Made by a program: the position numbers and the translations under genes. From the NCBI RefSeq assembly GCF_023073915.1, contig NZ_JADPKK010000019.1:124001-188000 (forward strand): DNA of 64,000 nt, written 5' to 3'. Below, piece after piece: positions 1-8,011 of the stretch (positions are counted from its first letter, which is position 1; each line of letters starts with the position of its first letter). The notes under the pieces are model-generated. The model had not been told where the DNA came from. It saw nothing but the letters and a program-made list of their open reading frames with translations, and made no database searches. This stretch comes from Bradyrhizobium sp. 149 (GTDB lineage Bacteria > Pseudomonadota > Alphaproteobacteria > Rhizobiales > Xanthobacteraceae).

Positions 1-1
1 G

Positions 2-1291
2 AACAATCGGCCGACCATCTGCACTGCCGATGGGGCTAACTGCGTCGGCATCACCAGCCGCGTGCATTGGGATGTCGGCGGCTACGACTATCGGCCCAAC
101 ACGGCGGCAACCGTGCCGCAAAAGCTCGACAGCGGCGAGAACGTCCGCCGCGCGCGGATCGGCGTCGCCGGCAAGTTCTTCAACGACTGGAATTTCGCGC
201 TGGTCTACGACTTCGGCGGCTCCTCCGACGGATTTGGCGGCGCGGCTCCGGGCTCGCTGCCCGGCGGCGCCGTCTCCGGCGTCGAGAACGCCTATCTCAG
301 CTACACCGGCCTGAAGCCGTTCGGCGGCCGAATGGCGATCGAGGCCGGCATCATGGACCTGCCCTACACCCTGGATGAGGCCACGAGCTCCAACGACACC
401 ATGTTTATGGAGCGTGCCTCGGCCGGCATCGTCGCCACCAACATCGCCGCCGGCGACTTCCGCTCCGCCGTCGGCACACGCTGGTTCAACGACCAGCTCT
501 GGATCGGCGGCTATGTCACAGGACCGTCGACCGGCGCGATCCACTCCGCCTCCAGCGCGGCACCAGCCGGGACGAGCGAACAATATGGCGCCGTGGCGCG
601 TATTGCCGGCAACCCGATCAGCGGCAAGGATTACTCGGTGCATATCGGCGCCGACGCGGAATGGCTGATCCAGCCGCCGCGCAATCTGATCGCCAACACG
701 CAGACGGTCACGCTCAGCGACCGTCCAGAATTGCGCCTCGACCCGACGGCACTGATCTCGACCGGCGCAATCCCCAACGTCTCGGGCGCGCAGGTCTACA
801 GCGTCGAAGCGGCGGCGACCTATGGCCCGTTCATCGTTCAGGGGGAATACTTTTGGTACAACATCGACCGCACCGCCAACACCGGCGTGCCGCTGGTCGG
901 CGCACCGAGCCTGAAATTCCAGGGCGGCTATGCGCAGGCCGGCTACGTGCTGACGGGTGAAGGCCGAACCTACAACGCAGCGAACGCGGCCTACAACGGC
1001 GTCAAGCCCGCGCATCCGTTCTCGCTCGATGGCGGCGGCTGGGGCGCGTGGGAGATCGCGGGACGCTTCTCGACGATCGACCTCAACGACCAGCTCGCGA
1101 GCGCCAATGGCATCGCCGGCGGAAGGCAGACCGTCTACACGCTTGCGCTCAACTGGTATGTCAACGGCAACGTCCGCTTCATGCTCGATTATCTGCATGG
1201 CAACGTGTCGAAGCAAGCCTCGCCCGTCTCGACCGCCGATGTCGGTTCGAAGTACGACGCGGTTGCCATGCGCACGCAGTTCGCGTTCTGA
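2..1291 (+). CDS. OprO/OprP-type porin, C-terminal part (5' end outside window)
   Basis: Outer-membrane beta-barrel protein of the phosphate-selective porin O/P type, expected to form a channel for anions or small solutes. The reading frame is open from base 2, so the true start lies upstream; an internal GTG at 62 is only a possible start and is not preferred. About 429 residues are visible. They alternate short aromatic and glycine-rich strands, with typical segments such as NDWNFALVYDFGG and VENAYLSYTGLKPFGG. The protein ends in phenylalanine (RTQFAF), the usual Bam recognition ending of outer-membrane barrels. A perfect hairpin follows the stop. Substrate specificity cannot be judged from the sequence. 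Confidence 0.8.
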   Translation, partial: NNRPTICTADGANCVGITSRVHWDVGGYDYRPNTAATVPQKLDSGENVRRARIGVAGKFFNDWNFALVYDFGGSSDGFGGAAPGSLPGGAVSGVENAYLSYTGLKPFGGRMAIEAGIMDLPYTLDEATSSNDTMFMERASAGIVATNIAAGDFRSAVGTRWFNDQLWIGGYVTGPSTGAIHSASSAAPAGTSEQYGAVARIAGNPISGKDYSVHIGADAEWLIQPPRNLIANTQTVTLSDRPELRLDPTALISTGAIPNVSGAQVYSVEAAATYGPFIVQGEYFWYNIDRTANTGVPLVGAPSLKFQGGYAQAGYVLTGEGRTYNAANAAYNGVKPAHPFSLDGGGWGAWEIAGRFSTIDLNDQLASANGIAGGRQTVYTLALNWYVNGNVRFMLDYLHGNVSKQASPVSTADVGSKYDAVAMRTQFAF

Positions 1292-1302
1292 GGTGATCAC
1301 GT

Positions 1303-1328
1303 CCGGGAGCGGTACGGTCCGCTCCCGG
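1303..1328. terminator. Bidirectional terminator-like hairpin between convergent genes
   Basis: Perfect 10-bp inverted repeat CCGGGAGCGG / CCGCTCCCGG with a 6-nt loop, between the porin stop and the convergent HxlR-type gene. There is no T-run on either side, so it may need Rho or act mainly as a 3'-end stabiliser. Confidence 0.6.
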
Positions 1329-1332
1329 ATAT

Positions 1333-1710
1333 CTAGGCGGCGCGCTTCGGTTTCTTCACGATCACCGGCGCCGGCGCGCAGGAGAGCCGCTGCTGATGGC
1401 TCTCGCCCCAAGCCTTCAAGATGTCGATCACGGGCTTGAGGCTCTCGCCGAGCTCGGAGAGAGAATATTCCACGCGTGGCGGCACCTCGGCATAGACCTT
1501 GCGGATGACCAGCTTGTCCTCCTCCAGCGCGCGAAGCTGTTTGGTCAGCATGCGCTGGGTGATGCCGGGCACCCGGCGGCGTAGTTCGCCGAAACGGTGG
1601 GTGCCGCCCTGGAGGTGGTAGAGGATCACGCCCTTCCACTTGCCGTCGATGAGATCCAGCGTCGCCTCGACCGAGCAGCCTGGGCGACGGGCAAAATTGC
1701 GCCGTTTCAT
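1333..1710 (-). CDS. HxlR-family winged-helix transcriptional regulator
   Basis: DNA-binding regulator of 125 residues, the usual size for the HxlR family, whose members often control a divergently transcribed oxidoreductase. The HxlR signature is clear: a conserved N-terminal cysteine (RPGCSVEATLDLIDGKWK), then FGELRRRVPGITQRMLTKQL for the recognition helix region, then the wing RVEYSLSELGESL. The ATG at 1710 has GGGA about 8 bases upstream; a TTG 8 codons further out lacks better support. The divergent neighbour at 1832 encodes an NADPH-dependent reductase, so local control of that gene in response to quinones or aldehydes is likely. The effector is unknown. Confidence 0.88.
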   Translation of the reverse strand: MKRRNFARRPGCSVEATLDLIDGKWKGVILYHLQGGTHRFGELRRRVPGITQRMLTKQLRALEEDKLVIRKVYAEVPPRVEYSLSELGESLKPVIDILKAWGESHQQRLSCAPAPVIVKKPKRAA

Positions 1711-1831
1711 GCGTATTTTCCCAACAGTATCCAAACAGGGACTATATCCCCGAATTTACAGTACTTGCCAAATTGGAGCTAGAGCGACAGTTAGGGCGGC
1801 AGGCGACCACGCCATCTGATGGAGACAAGCC
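1711..1831. promoter_or_regulatory. Divergent promoter/operator region, HxlR regulator and reductase
   Basis: Short spacer holding both promoters. Two ACAGTA copies start at 1724 and 1758, each followed by a CCAA (ACAGTATCCAAAC and ACAGTACTTGCCAAAT). They could be half-sites for the HxlR protein, but no perfect dyad is present. This is a positional inference. Confidence 0.35.
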
Positions 1832-2845
1832 ATGAAGGCCGTCGGCTACAAGAAGTCGCTTCCGATCGAGGATCAGGACGCGCTGATTGATTTCGAGACC
1901 GCAAAGCCCGAGCCCAAGGGACGCGACATTCGCGTCGCCGTGAAGGCGGTCTCGGCCAATCCGGTCGATTACAAGGTGCGTAAGCGCGCCGCCCCGCCTG
2001 AGGGGGAAACCAAAATTCTGGGCTATGACGCGGCCGGATTGGTCGACGCCGTCGGTCCCGACGTCACGCTGTTCGAGCCGGGCGACGAGGTATTTTACGC
2101 CGGCTCGATCCTGCGCCAAGGTACCAATTCCGAATTCCATCTGGTCGACGAGCGTATCGTCGGCAACAAGCCGAAGAGCCTGTCGTTCGCGCAAGCTGCG
2201 GCCCTTCCCCTCACCTCCATCACCGCCTGGGAGCTGTTGTTCGATCGGCTCGGTGCGGTGCCCGACAAGAGCGTCGATCCGCGCACGCTGCTGATCACGG
2301 GCGGCGCCGGCGGCGTCGGATCGATCCTGATCCAGCTCGCCCGTCGCCTCACCGGGCTGACGGTGGTCGCGACCGCGACGCGGCTGGAATCGCAAAAATG
2401 GTGCCTCGATCTCGGCGCGCATGCGGTGGTCGACCACGGCGCGCCGATGAAGGAGCAGATCGAGAAGCTGAAGCTGCCGCCGGTCGCGCTGGTCGCGAGC
2501 CTCACCTTCACCGACCAGCACTACAAGGCGATCGCGGAGGTGATGGCACCACAGGGCAAATTCGGCCTGATCGACGATCCCGCGGAATTCACCGTGAGCG
2601 CGTTCAAGGGCAAGGCGATCTCGGTGCACTGGGAATCGATGTTCACGCGCTCCTCGTTCCAGACGGCCGACATGATCGCGCAGCATCATCTGCTGGACGA
2701 CGTCGCCGACCTCATCGACAAGGGCGTGCTGCGCACCACGCTCGACCAGACCTTTGGCACGATCAACGCGGCCAACCTCAAGCGCGCGCATGCGCTACTT
2801 GAGAGCGGCAAGTCGCGCGGGAAGATCGTGCTGGAGGAGTGGTAG
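1832..2845 (+). CDS. Zinc-type alcohol dehydrogenase-like / quinone oxidoreductase family protein
   Basis: Medium-chain dehydrogenase/reductase of 337 residues, expected to reduce quinones or reactive aldehydes with NADPH. The N-terminal GroES-like half carries NPVDYKVRKR and GYDAAGLVDAVG. The nucleotide-binding half has GGAGGVGSILIQLARRL (about residues 156-172). The cysteines of the catalytic zinc site of true alcohol dehydrogenases are not evident, which fits the zinc-independent 'zinc-binding alcohol dehydrogenase family' subgroup. The ATG follows GGAGACAAGCC. It is divergent from an HxlR-type regulator, a common pairing for detoxification reductases. The physiological substrate is not predictable. 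Confidence 0.87.
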   Translation: MKAVGYKKSLPIEDQDALIDFETAKPEPKGRDIRVAVKAVSANPVDYKVRKRAAPPEGETKILGYDAAGLVDAVGPDVTLFEPGDEVFYAGSILRQGTNSEFHLVDERIVGNKPKSLSFAQAAALPLTSITAWELLFDRLGAVPDKSVDPRTLLITGGAGGVGSILIQLARRLTGLTVVATATRLESQKWCLDLGAHAVVDHGAPMKEQIEKLKLPPVALVASLTFTDQHYKAIAEVMAPQGKFGLIDDPAEFTVSAFKGKAISVHWESMFTRSSFQTADMIAQHHLLDDVADLIDKGVLRTTLDQTFGTINAANLKRAHALLESGKSRGKIVLEEW

Positions 2846-2855
2846 TTTTCAACAT

Positions 2856-2877
2856 CCGGCCGCTTCCAAGCGGCCGG
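2856..2877 (+). terminator. Hairpin downstream of the reductase gene
   Basis: Perfect 8-bp stem CCGGCCGC / GCGGCCGG with loop TTCCAA, 10 bases after the stop codon. The downstream tract is pyrimidine-rich but is not a T-run. Confidence 0.5.
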
Positions 2878-2937
2878 CCCTCTCTGTTACGATCCGCCGC
2901 CCGCTGCGCCGGGCGACGATTATCAGGGATGAGCTGA

Positions 2938-3924
2938 ATGAGCTTCTGGATGAAAACAACGATCGTTGCGGCTGTATCCGCTGCTGCCGCGATGTTCGGC
3001 GGAGCAAACCTGGCTCTTGCCGACGACTATCCCGAGAGACCGCTGCAATTGGTCGTGCCGTTTTCTCCTGGAGGTGCCTCCGACGTCGTCGCGCGCATCA
3101 TCGGCGGCGAGCTCGAGGCCCGGCTTGGCAAGCCCGTCATCGTCATGAACCGTCCGGGCGGCGGCACCACGATCGCGGGCAAGGAGGTCGCGCGCGCCGC
3201 GCCCGACGGCTACACCCTGTTCTTCAGCTCCAACTCGACCTTCACGCTGCCAGCGGCCGTCAAGGAAACCGTGCCTTACGATGCGGCCAAGGATTTCGAG
3301 CCGCTCGGGCAAGTCGGCAAGATCACTCTGGTGCTGGTCACCTACAAGGACAATCCGATCAAGGATCTGGCCGCGCTTGTCGCGGAAGCCAAAGCCAATC
3401 CGGACAAGCTGTCGCTCGCGTCCTTCGGCGCCGCGACGGTATCGCACTTCGCAGGCGAGCTGTTCAAGTCGAGTGCAGGCATTAAGATGGTGCACCTGCC
3501 GTACAAGGGCAGCGCGCCTGCGATGAACGATCTGATCGGCAAGCACATCCAGTATCACGTCGACACCGTGATTGCAGTCAAGCCGCAGCTCGACGCCGGC
3601 ACCGTACGTGTGCTCGCGGTGTTCTCGGCCAAGCGGACGCCCTACCTGCCGGATGTGCCGACCCTCGCGGAGCTCGGATATCCCGGCATCGATTTCTCGT
3701 CCTGGGGAGCTGTCGTTACGCCGAAAGGACTTCCGCCGGCCATACGGGACAAGCTGACGTCCACGTTAGAAGCCACCATCAACAACCCGTCCGTGGTCGA
3801 GCGCTTCATCAAGGTCGGCTTTGAGCCGGGGTTCGCGCGCTACAGTGACTGGGCCTCTGCCGTCAATAAGGAGACCGCGGAGATGAAGCAGATCGCGCAG
3901 ACGGCCGGGATCAAGGAGGATTAG
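2938..3924 (+). CDS. Tripartite tricarboxylate transporter (Bug/TctC family) substrate-binding protein
   Basis: Periplasmic solute receptor of the Bug/TctC family, 328 residues. A signal peptide is visible: KTT basic start, alanine-rich hydrophobic core, and likely cleavage after ALA at residue 28. The mature protein starts DDYPERPLQLVVPFSPGG, where VPFSPGGASD is the family's ligand-binding motif. Later landmarks are LPYKGSAPAMNDL and PDVPTLAELGYPG. No TctA or TctB membrane gene is adjacent, so this is an orphan receptor, which is common for the expanded Bug families of soil bacteria. The ligand is unknown. The start at 2938 follows AGGGATGAG; an in-frame ATG at 2950 is the alternative. Confidence 0.9.
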   Translation: MSFWMKTTIVAAVSAAAAMFGGANLALADDYPERPLQLVVPFSPGGASDVVARIIGGELEARLGKPVIVMNRPGGGTTIAGKEVARAAPDGYTLFFSSNSTFTLPAAVKETVPYDAAKDFEPLGQVGKITLVLVTYKDNPIKDLAALVAEAKANPDKLSLASFGAATVSHFAGELFKSSAGIKMVHLPYKGSAPAMNDLIGKHIQYHVDTVIAVKPQLDAGTVRVLAVFSAKRTPYLPDVPTLAELGYPGIDFSSWGAVVTPKGLPPAIRDKLTSTLEATINNPSVVERFIKVGFEPGFARYSDWASAVNKETAEMKQIAQTAGIKED

Positions 3925-3975
3925 AGCATTTTTGAGCGAAGTGGATACCGCTTCGCGTGAAGAAAACGCGTCAGC
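3925..3975. repeat. Palindromic intergenic repeat element
   Basis: Between convergent genes. It contains GCGAAGTGG-ATA-CCGCTTCGC (9-bp stem with one wobble pair, 3-nt loop), followed by CGCGT..ACGCG flanking GAAGAAA. From memory, very similar sequence recurs in intergenic DNA of Bradyrhizobium and relatives. It may also serve as a terminator for the binding-protein gene. Confidence 0.55.
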
Positions 3976-3992
3976 CCTGCTCGCGCGCCAGC

Positions 3993-4289
3993 CTACGACG
4001 GCAAGACGCCCTCGACAAACAGCAGCCGGCGCTCCAGTGCCGTCTGCCGCAGTTTCAACGCTTCAGCGTAATCGGCCGAGGCATACCATTCCTTGAGCCG
4101 CGCCATCGAAGGAAATTCGACGATGATGATGGTCTTGGACGGCGGGCCGCCCTCCACCACTTCGGCGGTGCCGCCGCGCACGAGATAGCGGCCGCCATAT
4201 TGCGCGATGGTTGCTGCGGCCAGCGTGCGATAGGCCTCCATGGCGGCTGTGTCGCGCATCTCGACCTCGGAAATCACATAGGCCGGCAT
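3993..4289 (-). CDS. DUF1330 domain-containing protein
   Basis: Small cytoplasmic protein of 98 residues with the DUF1330 (dimeric alpha-beta barrel-like) fold: MPAYVISEVEMRD at the N-terminus, YGGRYLVRGG centrally, and IIIVEFPSMARLKEWY followed by SADYAEALKLR. These are the family's conserved blocks. It lies 9 bp downstream of the SDR gene on the same strand, so the two are probably co-transcribed. The biochemical role of the family is undefined; related folds include monooxygenases and chlorite dismutase-like stress proteins. Confidence 0.87.
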   Translation of the reverse strand: MPAYVISEVEMRDTAAMEAYRTLAAATIAQYGGRYLVRGGTAEVVEGGPPSKTIIIVEFPSMARLKEWYASADYAEALKLRQTALERRLLFVEGVLPS

Positions 4290-4298
4290 GCGCAGGCC

Positions 4299-5087
4299 TC
4301 AGGCGATGGTGTTGACGATACCGCCCTCGACACGCAACGCCGCGCCGTTGGTCGCGGATGCTTCTTTGGATGCGACATAGACCACCATGTTGGCGATCTC
4401 GTCGACGCTGGCGAAGCGCTGGAGCAGCGAGCTTGGGCGATGCTGCTTGACGAAATTGGCCGCGGCCTCATCGACTGACTGGCCGTTCTGTTTGGCAAGA
4501 TCCTTCACGAAGGTCTCGACGCCCTCCGACATTGTGGGGCCCGGCAGCACGGAATTGACGGTGACGCCGGTGCCGCGTGTGAGCTGCGCCAGGCCGCGCG
4601 CGACCGAGAGCTGGGCCGTCTTGCTCATGCCGTAGTGGATCATCTCGACGGGAATGTTGAGCCCGGACTCCGATGAGATGAAGACGACGCGGCCCCAGTT
4701 GCGCTTGAGCATGCCCTTCATATAGGCGCGCGAGAGACGCACGCCGCTCATCACGTTGACCTCGAAGAAGCGGCTCCAGTCCTCGTCTGGAATGTCGAAA
4801 AAGTCCTTCGGCTCGAAGATGCCGGCATTGTTGATGAGGATGTCGACATCGGGCAGCGCCGCGGCCAGCGCCTTGCAGCCCGCAGCGGTCGAGACATCGG
4901 CCGCGATGCCGCGGACCTTCCCGCCCATGGCTTCCAGCTTGCGCACCGCCGCATCGACCTTGTCCTGGCCGCGTCCGTTGATCACGACACTCGCACCCGA
5001 GGCGGCAAGGCCCCTGGCGATGGCGTGGCCGATGCCGGCGGTCGAGCCGGTCACGAGGGCGGTCTTTCCGGAAAGGTCGATCTTCAT
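4299..5087 (-). CDS. Short-chain dehydrogenase/reductase (SDR)
   Basis: Classical SDR of 262 residues, NAD(P)-dependent, probably acting on a small alcohol or ketone. The cofactor motif TGSTAGIGHAIARGL is near residues 12-26, NNAG near 87-90, the catalytic serine lies in FISSESG, and YGMSK supplies the YxxxK pair. The start at 5087 is chosen because GGAG precedes the ATG by about 6 bases; the frame stays open for 22 further codons, but those lack SDR similarity. DUF1330 follows after 9 bp. The substrate cannot be inferred. Confidence 0.9.
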   Translation of the reverse strand: MKIDLSGKTALVTGSTAGIGHAIARGLAASGASVVINGRGQDKVDAAVRKLEAMGGKVRGIAADVSTAAGCKALAAALPDVDILINNAGIFEPKDFFDIPDEDWSRFFEVNVMSGVRLSRAYMKGMLKRNWGRVVFISSESGLNIPVEMIHYGMSKTAQLSVARGLAQLTRGTGVTVNSVLPGPTMSEGVETFVKDLAKQNGQSVDEAAANFVKQHRPSSLLQRFASVDEIANMVVYVASKEASATNGAALRVEGGIVNTIA

Positions 5088-5195
5088 GCGTGATCTCCGT
5101 TGATGCTGGCGGAGATATTGGGCGCTACCGGCACGATAACAATCGGCACTCACTGACGCGTGAGCAGCGGGACGTAACCAACGAGGGCGGCTAAC

Positions 5196-5229
5196 AAAAA
5201 AAAGCGGCGCCCGAAGAAGGCGCCGCTTT
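5196..5229 (-). terminator. Intrinsic terminator at the end of the ribosomal superoperon
   Basis: On the minus strand, stem AAAGCGGCGCC / GGCGCCGCTTT (11 perfect pairs), 7-nt loop, then a continuing T-run of eight. It lies 24 nt past the rplQ stop. This is the clearest Rho-independent terminator in the window and marks the end of the str-S10-spc-alpha transcription block. Confidence 0.92.
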
Positions 5230-5252
5230 CTGAAAACTCTCTACCGGTCGGC

Positions 5253-5669
5253 TTACGCCGCCTCGGCTTCCTTTTCCTGCACCGGACCGGAGTCCTGGCC
5301 CTTGGCATCGACGTCGCGGTCGACGAACTCGATCACGGCCATCGGGGCGTTGTCGCCGTAGCGGAAGCCGGCCTTGATGATGCGGGTGTAGCCACCCTGG
5401 CGATCCTTGTAGCGGGGCGCGAGCGTGTCGAACAGCTTCCTGACCTGATCCTTGTCGCGCATCTCGGAGATGGCCTGGCGGCGCATGGCCAGCCCGCCCT
5501 TCTTGCCGAGGGTGATAAGCTTCTCGACGATCGGGCGCAATTCCTTCGCCTTCGGCAGCGTGGTGACGATCTGCTCGTGCTTGATCAGCGCGGCGCACAT
5601 GTTGGCGAACATCGCGCGGCGATGCTCGGCCGTGCGGTTGAGCTTCCGATGAACCTTGCCGTGACGCAT
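5253..5669 (-). CDS. rplQ: 50S ribosomal protein L17
   Basis: Large-subunit protein at the exit-tunnel side of the ribosome, 138 residues. The diagnostic N-terminus [20 protein letters not shown] and [17 protein letters not shown] are intact, then [17 protein letters not shown]-terminal acidic extension (about residues 115-138) is typical of alphaproteobacterial L17. It is the last gene of the alpha operon, after rpoA, and is followed by an intrinsic terminator. Confidence 0.98.
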   Translation of the reverse strand: MRHGKVHRKLNRTAEHRRAMFANMCAALIKHEQIVTTLPKAKELRPIVEKLITLGKKGGLAMRRQAISEMRDKDQVRKLFDTLAPRYKDRQGGYTRIIKAGFRYGDNAPMAVIEFVDRDVDAKGQDSGPVQEKEAEAA

Positions 5670-5746
5670 TTTTCTATTCCTTGAATTTCATTCGTCGCGA
5701 CGGTTCGTCGGACTTGTTGCTCAGGTGGGCGGCCTGCGTTCGCCCG

Positions 5747-5772
5747 CAAAGGCGCGATGAGTCGCGCCTTTG
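5747..5772 (-). terminator. Hairpin between rpoA and rplQ
   Basis: Perfect 11-bp stem CAAAGGCGCGA / TCGCGCCTTTG with tetraloop, 28 nt beyond the rpoA stop. There is no T-run, so it is more likely a partial attenuator or RNA-processing/stability element than a full terminator. Confidence 0.5.
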
Positions 5773-5799
5773 CCTGTTCTTGGCCTGTTGTAGTTCGGA

Positions 5800-6831
5800 T
5801 CAGTAGTGATCCTCGAAGCGCTTGGCGAGCTCGTCGATGTTCTCCGGCGGCCAGCCCGGCACTTCCATGCCGAGATGCAGACCCATCTGGGCCAGCACTT
5901 CCTTGATCTCGTTCAACGACTTGCGGCCGAAGTTCGGAGTGCGGAGCATTTCGGCTTCCGACTTCTGCACGAGGTCGCCGATGTAGACGATATTGTCATT
6001 CTTCAAGCAGTTGGCCGAACGCACCGACAGCTCGAGCTCGTCCACCTTCTTGAGGAAGGCCGGATTGAAGGCGAGGTCCGGGATGATCTCCTGGGCGACT
6101 TCCTTGCGCGGCTCTTCGAAATTGACGAACACGTTGAGCTGATCCTGCAGGATGCGCGCAGCGTAGGCCACGGAATCATCCGGCGTCAGCGCACCGTTGG
6201 TCTCGATCGTCATGGTCAGCTTGTCGTAGTCGAGGATCTGGCCCTCGCGGGTGTTCTCGACCTTGTAGGAGACCTTGCGGACCGGCGAGTACAGGCTGTC
6301 GACGGGGATCAGGCCGATCGGCGCATCCTCGGGACGATTGCGCTCGGCGGGCACGTAGCCCTTGCCGGTTGCGACCGTGAACTCCATGCGGATCTCCGCG
6401 CCTTCGTCGAGCGTGCAGATCTGCAGGTCCGGGTTGAGCACGACGACGTCGCCGACGGTCTGGATGTCGCCAGCGGTGACGACGCCCGGGCCGGACTTCT
6501 TCACGACCATGCGCTTGGGGCCTTCGCCCTGCATCTTGATCGAGATGTCCTTGATGTTGAGCACGATGTCGGTGACGTCCTCACGGACGCCCGCGATCGA
6601 GGAGAACTCGTGCAGCACGCCGTCGATGTGCACCGACTGCACAGCCGCGCCCTGGAGCGAGGACAGCAGGATGCGGCGCAGCGCGTTGCCGAGCGTCTGG
6701 CCGAAGCCGCGCTCGAGCGGCTCGGCGACGATGGTCGCGAAACGGTTCGAATCGCTGCCGGGCTGCACCTGGAGCTTGTTCGGTCGAATCAGTTCTTGCC
6801 AATTTTTCTGGATCGTCACTGTTTCACCCAT
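5800..6831 (-). CDS. rpoA: DNA-directed RNA polymerase subunit alpha
   Basis: Alpha subunit, 343 residues; it dimerises to nucleate polymerase assembly and contacts promoters and activators. The N-terminal assembly domain has [20 protein letters not shown] (about residues 38-57). The C-terminal domain includes [14 protein letters not shown], with the arginine and asparagine that contact UP-element DNA, then [16 protein letters not shown] long proline/acidic C-terminus ([18 protein letters not shown]) follows. It sits in the standard rpsM-rpsK-rpoA-rplQ order. Confidence 0.99.
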   Translation of the reverse strand: MGETVTIQKNWQELIRPNKLQVQPGSDSNRFATIVAEPLERGFGQTLGNALRRILLSSLQGAAVQSVHIDGVLHEFSSIAGVREDVTDIVLNIKDISIKMQGEGPKRMVVKKSGPGVVTAGDIQTVGDVVVLNPDLQICTLDEGAEIRMEFTVATGKGYVPAERNRPEDAPIGLIPVDSLYSPVRKVSYKVENTREGQILDYDKLTMTIETNGALTPDDSVAYAARILQDQLNVFVNFEEPRKEVAQEIIPDLAFNPAFLKKVDELELSVRSANCLKNDNIVYIGDLVQKSEAEMLRTPNFGRKSLNEIKEVLAQMGLHLGMEVPGWPPENIDELAKRFEDHY

Positions 6832-6876
6832 ACAGGCCAGTCAAACTGCCGTTGCAGATACTGGCGTTGGAGAAAG

Positions 6877-6934
6877 GCCGCAGGTCGCACCTGCGGCTTC
6901 TTAAAAAAGTCATCGCGGGCGACGATGCGCCCGC
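6877..6934 (-). terminator. Two tandem hairpins between rpsK and rpoA
   Basis: In minus-strand order, GCGGGCG / CGCCCGC (6915-6934) comes right after the rpsK stop and is followed a few bases later by TTTTTT. Then comes GCCGCAGGT / ACCTGCGGC (6877-6897) with a 3-nt loop. The first hairpin plus T-run resembles a leaky intrinsic terminator that could lower rpoA transcription relative to rpsK. Confidence 0.5.
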
Positions 6935-6943
6935 AACTTCGTA

Positions 6944-7333
6944 TCAAACGCGCCGACGCTTGCGGGGACGGCAACCGTTGTGCGGGATCGTGGTCACGTC
7001 GCGGATCGAGGTGACGGTGAAGCCTGCGGCCTGGAGCGCGCGGAGCGCCGATTCGCGGCCCGAACCGGGACCGGCGACTTCGACTTCCAGCGTGCGCATG
7101 CCGTGTTCCTGCGCCTTCTTGGACACGTCCTCGGCGGCAACCTGTGCGGCATACGGGGTCGACTTGCGCGAGCCCTTGAAGCCCATCGTGCCGGCGGAGG
7201 ACCAGGCAATCGTGTTGCCCTGCGCGTCGGTGATGGTGATGGTCGTGTTGTTGAACGACGAGTTCACGTGCGCGACGCCGGAGGCGATGTTCTTGCGCTC
7301 ACGACGACGAACGCGGGTGGCTTCCTTGCCCAT
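6944..7333 (-). CDS. rpsK: 30S ribosomal protein S11
   Basis: Small-subunit platform protein, 129 residues. Diagnostic segments are [39 protein letters not shown] and the C-terminal [11 protein letters not shown] short N-terminal [19 protein letters not shown] is typical of alphaproteobacteria. It lies between rpsM and rpoA, with hairpin-containing spacers on both sides. Confidence 0.98.
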   Translation of the reverse strand: MGKEATRVRRRERKNIASGVAHVNSSFNNTTITITDAQGNTIAWSSAGTMGFKGSRKSTPYAAQVAAEDVSKKAQEHGMRTLEVEVAGPGSGRESALRALQAAGFTVTSIRDVTTIPHNGCRPRKRRRV

Positions 7334-7398
7334 AGACTACCTTTCCTGAAGATCTCAAACGCCGCCGTAATGCCAGCGGCTACACCTGTAGAACGGAA

Positions 7399-7437
7399 GG
7401 CGTGTGGCGAACGGGTCATCCCCCTTCGCCACACGCC
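7399..7437 (-). terminator. Long hairpin between rpsM and rpsK
   Basis: Perfect 13-bp inverted repeat GGCGTGTGGCGAA / TTCGCCACACGCC around a 13-nt loop. No T-run follows on either strand. It is probably an mRNA structure that affects processing or stability inside the alpha operon. Confidence 0.5.
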
Positions 7438-7455
7438 GCGATTTGGATTCGAAAC

Positions 7456-7824
7456 TTACTTCTTCTTGCCGGCGATGGCCTTGGCCGGGCCCTTGCGCGT
7501 GCGCGCATTGGTGTGGGTCCGCTGGCCGCGCACCGGCAGGCCGCGACGATGGCGCAGGCCGCGATAGCAGCCGAGATCCATCAGACGCTTGATGTTGATG
7601 CCGACCTCACGACGCAGGTCGCCCTCGACGAGATAGTCGCGGTCGATCACTTCGCGGATCTGGAGCACTTCGGCGTCGCTGAGCTGATTGACGCGACGAT
7701 CCATCGGGATCTTGACCTTCTCCAGGATCTCACCGGCGATCTTCTGACCGATGCCATGGATGTACTGGAGCGCGATCAGCACGCGCTTGTTGGTGGGAAT
7801 GTTCACGCCGGCAATACGGGCCAC
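7456..7824 (-). CDS. rpsM: 30S ribosomal protein S13
   Basis: Small-subunit head protein that contacts P-site tRNA and bridges the subunits, 122 residues. [34 protein letters not shown] and the basic tail [20 protein letters not shown] are the family landmarks. The extreme C-terminus is lysine-rich. It is the first gene of the alpha segment; the 187-bp spacer after adk could carry an additional promoter. Confidence 0.98.
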   Translation of the reverse strand: MARIAGVNIPTNKRVLIALQYIHGIGQKIAGEILEKVKIPMDRRVNQLSDAEVLQIREVIDRDYLVEGDLRREVGINIKRLMDLGCYRGLRHRRGLPVRGQRTHTNARTRKGPAKAIAGKKK

Positions 7825-8011
7825 GGCCTTCTCTCCTGTCGCCGATCCCTCGTCAGGAATCAGGCTTTAAGTGCTTGGTTTCTCGGGCAGGTGTTCACAA
7901 ACGCGAACACGACGCCCACCCCTGGTCTTCCTGGGGCCCGGCATCGTTTGAAACTATCCGACTTGGATGCTGGGCTTATTAGGGGATTCAGGGGGCTTTC
8001 GTCAACCGCTG
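7825..8011 (-). other. adk-rpsM spacer with an imperfect hairpin
   Basis: 187 bp without a gene. At 7885-7917, GGGC..GTGTTC pairs with GAACAC..GCCC around an 8-nt loop (6 + 4 bp with an internal loop). No convincing -35/-10 pair was identified, though position suggests a place for an internal promoter. Confidence 0.35.
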
